Assembly (NCBI GenBank): GCA_017419405.1
Contig: JAFOLH010000006.1
Coordinates: 372,001 to 436,000 of the forward strand
DNA: 64,000 bases
Source: Renibacterium sp.
GTDB taxonomy: Bacteria > Actinomycetota > Actinomycetes > Actinomycetales > Micrococcaceae
Direction of reading: 5' to 3'
Part shown: positions 63,966-64,000 of the stretch, one piece after another
Position numbering within the stretch: position 1 is the first letter of the stretch
How the letters are laid out: each line of letters opens with the position of its first letter
Position numbers and translations under genes: made by a program
Notes under the pieces: generated by a model
Seen by the model: the letters and a program-made list of their open reading frames with translations, nothing else
Databases searched by the model: none
Told to the model about the DNA's origin: nothing

Positions 63966-64000
63966 CCGGCAAGGGGACGGAGCTCAGCGTTTGCTGGTGA

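Overview
The window is high-GC DNA of an actinobacterium, most likely a Micrococcaceae (Arthrobacter-type) genome. Supports are the EndoMS/NucS mismatch-repair nuclease, the actinobacterial order wecA-type transferase / atpI / atpBEFHAGDC / DUF2550, a pncB-clpS-DUF2017-murI-PDE-rph-rdgB neighbourhood like that of Mycobacterium tuberculosis, and many genes whose start codon lies 6-7 nt after a TANNNT -10 box (leaderless). The genus is inferred from protein resemblance; no rRNA, tRNA, insertion sequence, phage or CRISPR array was seen.

Region 1 (1-12304) is an aromatic-acid module for 4-hydroxyphenylacetate. On the + strand a DapA-family aldolase (cut by the window edge), hpaE and hpaD are translationally coupled and followed by an MHS-type transporter. 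On the - strand are hpaC and hpaB (two-component 3-hydroxylase), divergent from an IclR-type regulator with a clear operator. Between the two halves sit a FeaR-like AraC regulator, an APC permease and a YtcJ-type amidohydrolase, flanked by intergenic palindromes that share sequence.

Region 2 (12332-30100) is housekeeping and accessory material: an MFS exporter, sbcCD, an aquaporin, an ADP-ribosylglycohydrolase, small enzymes, an exonuclease with a BRCT domain, a GntR-ABC-permease operon, a Nudix hydrolase, a Na+/H+ antiporter fused to a UBP-type zinc finger, and a DedA protein.

Region 3 (30138-38524) holds nucleotide-pool and RNA genes (rdgB, rph), a cyclic-nucleotide-phosphodiesterase-like MBL protein, murI, DUF2017 and clpS, divergent from the NAD salvage pair pncB-pncA, then an SF2 helicase and DUF3039.

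Region 4 (38623-48744) has nagB, an old-yellow-enzyme reductase, a CnoX-like thioredoxin/TPR protein, a large membrane protein, an AI-2E family exporter, an alpha/beta hydrolase, a zinc-ribbon protein divergent from nucS, nagA and a cold-shock gene. nagA and nagB together convert N-acetylglucosamine-6-P to fructose-6-P.

Region 5 (48884-63891) has an MprF-like lysyltransferase-type protein and DUF2550 downstream of the complete F1Fo ATP synthase operon. Upstream of atp are three surface-glycan genes (CapD/WbpM-like dehydratase, WbpL/WecA-like phosphosugar transferase, WbpV-like reductase) that fit synthesis and lipid loading of a 6-deoxy-HexNAc such as QuiNAc. Strong hairpins lie between atpA and atpG and before atpB.
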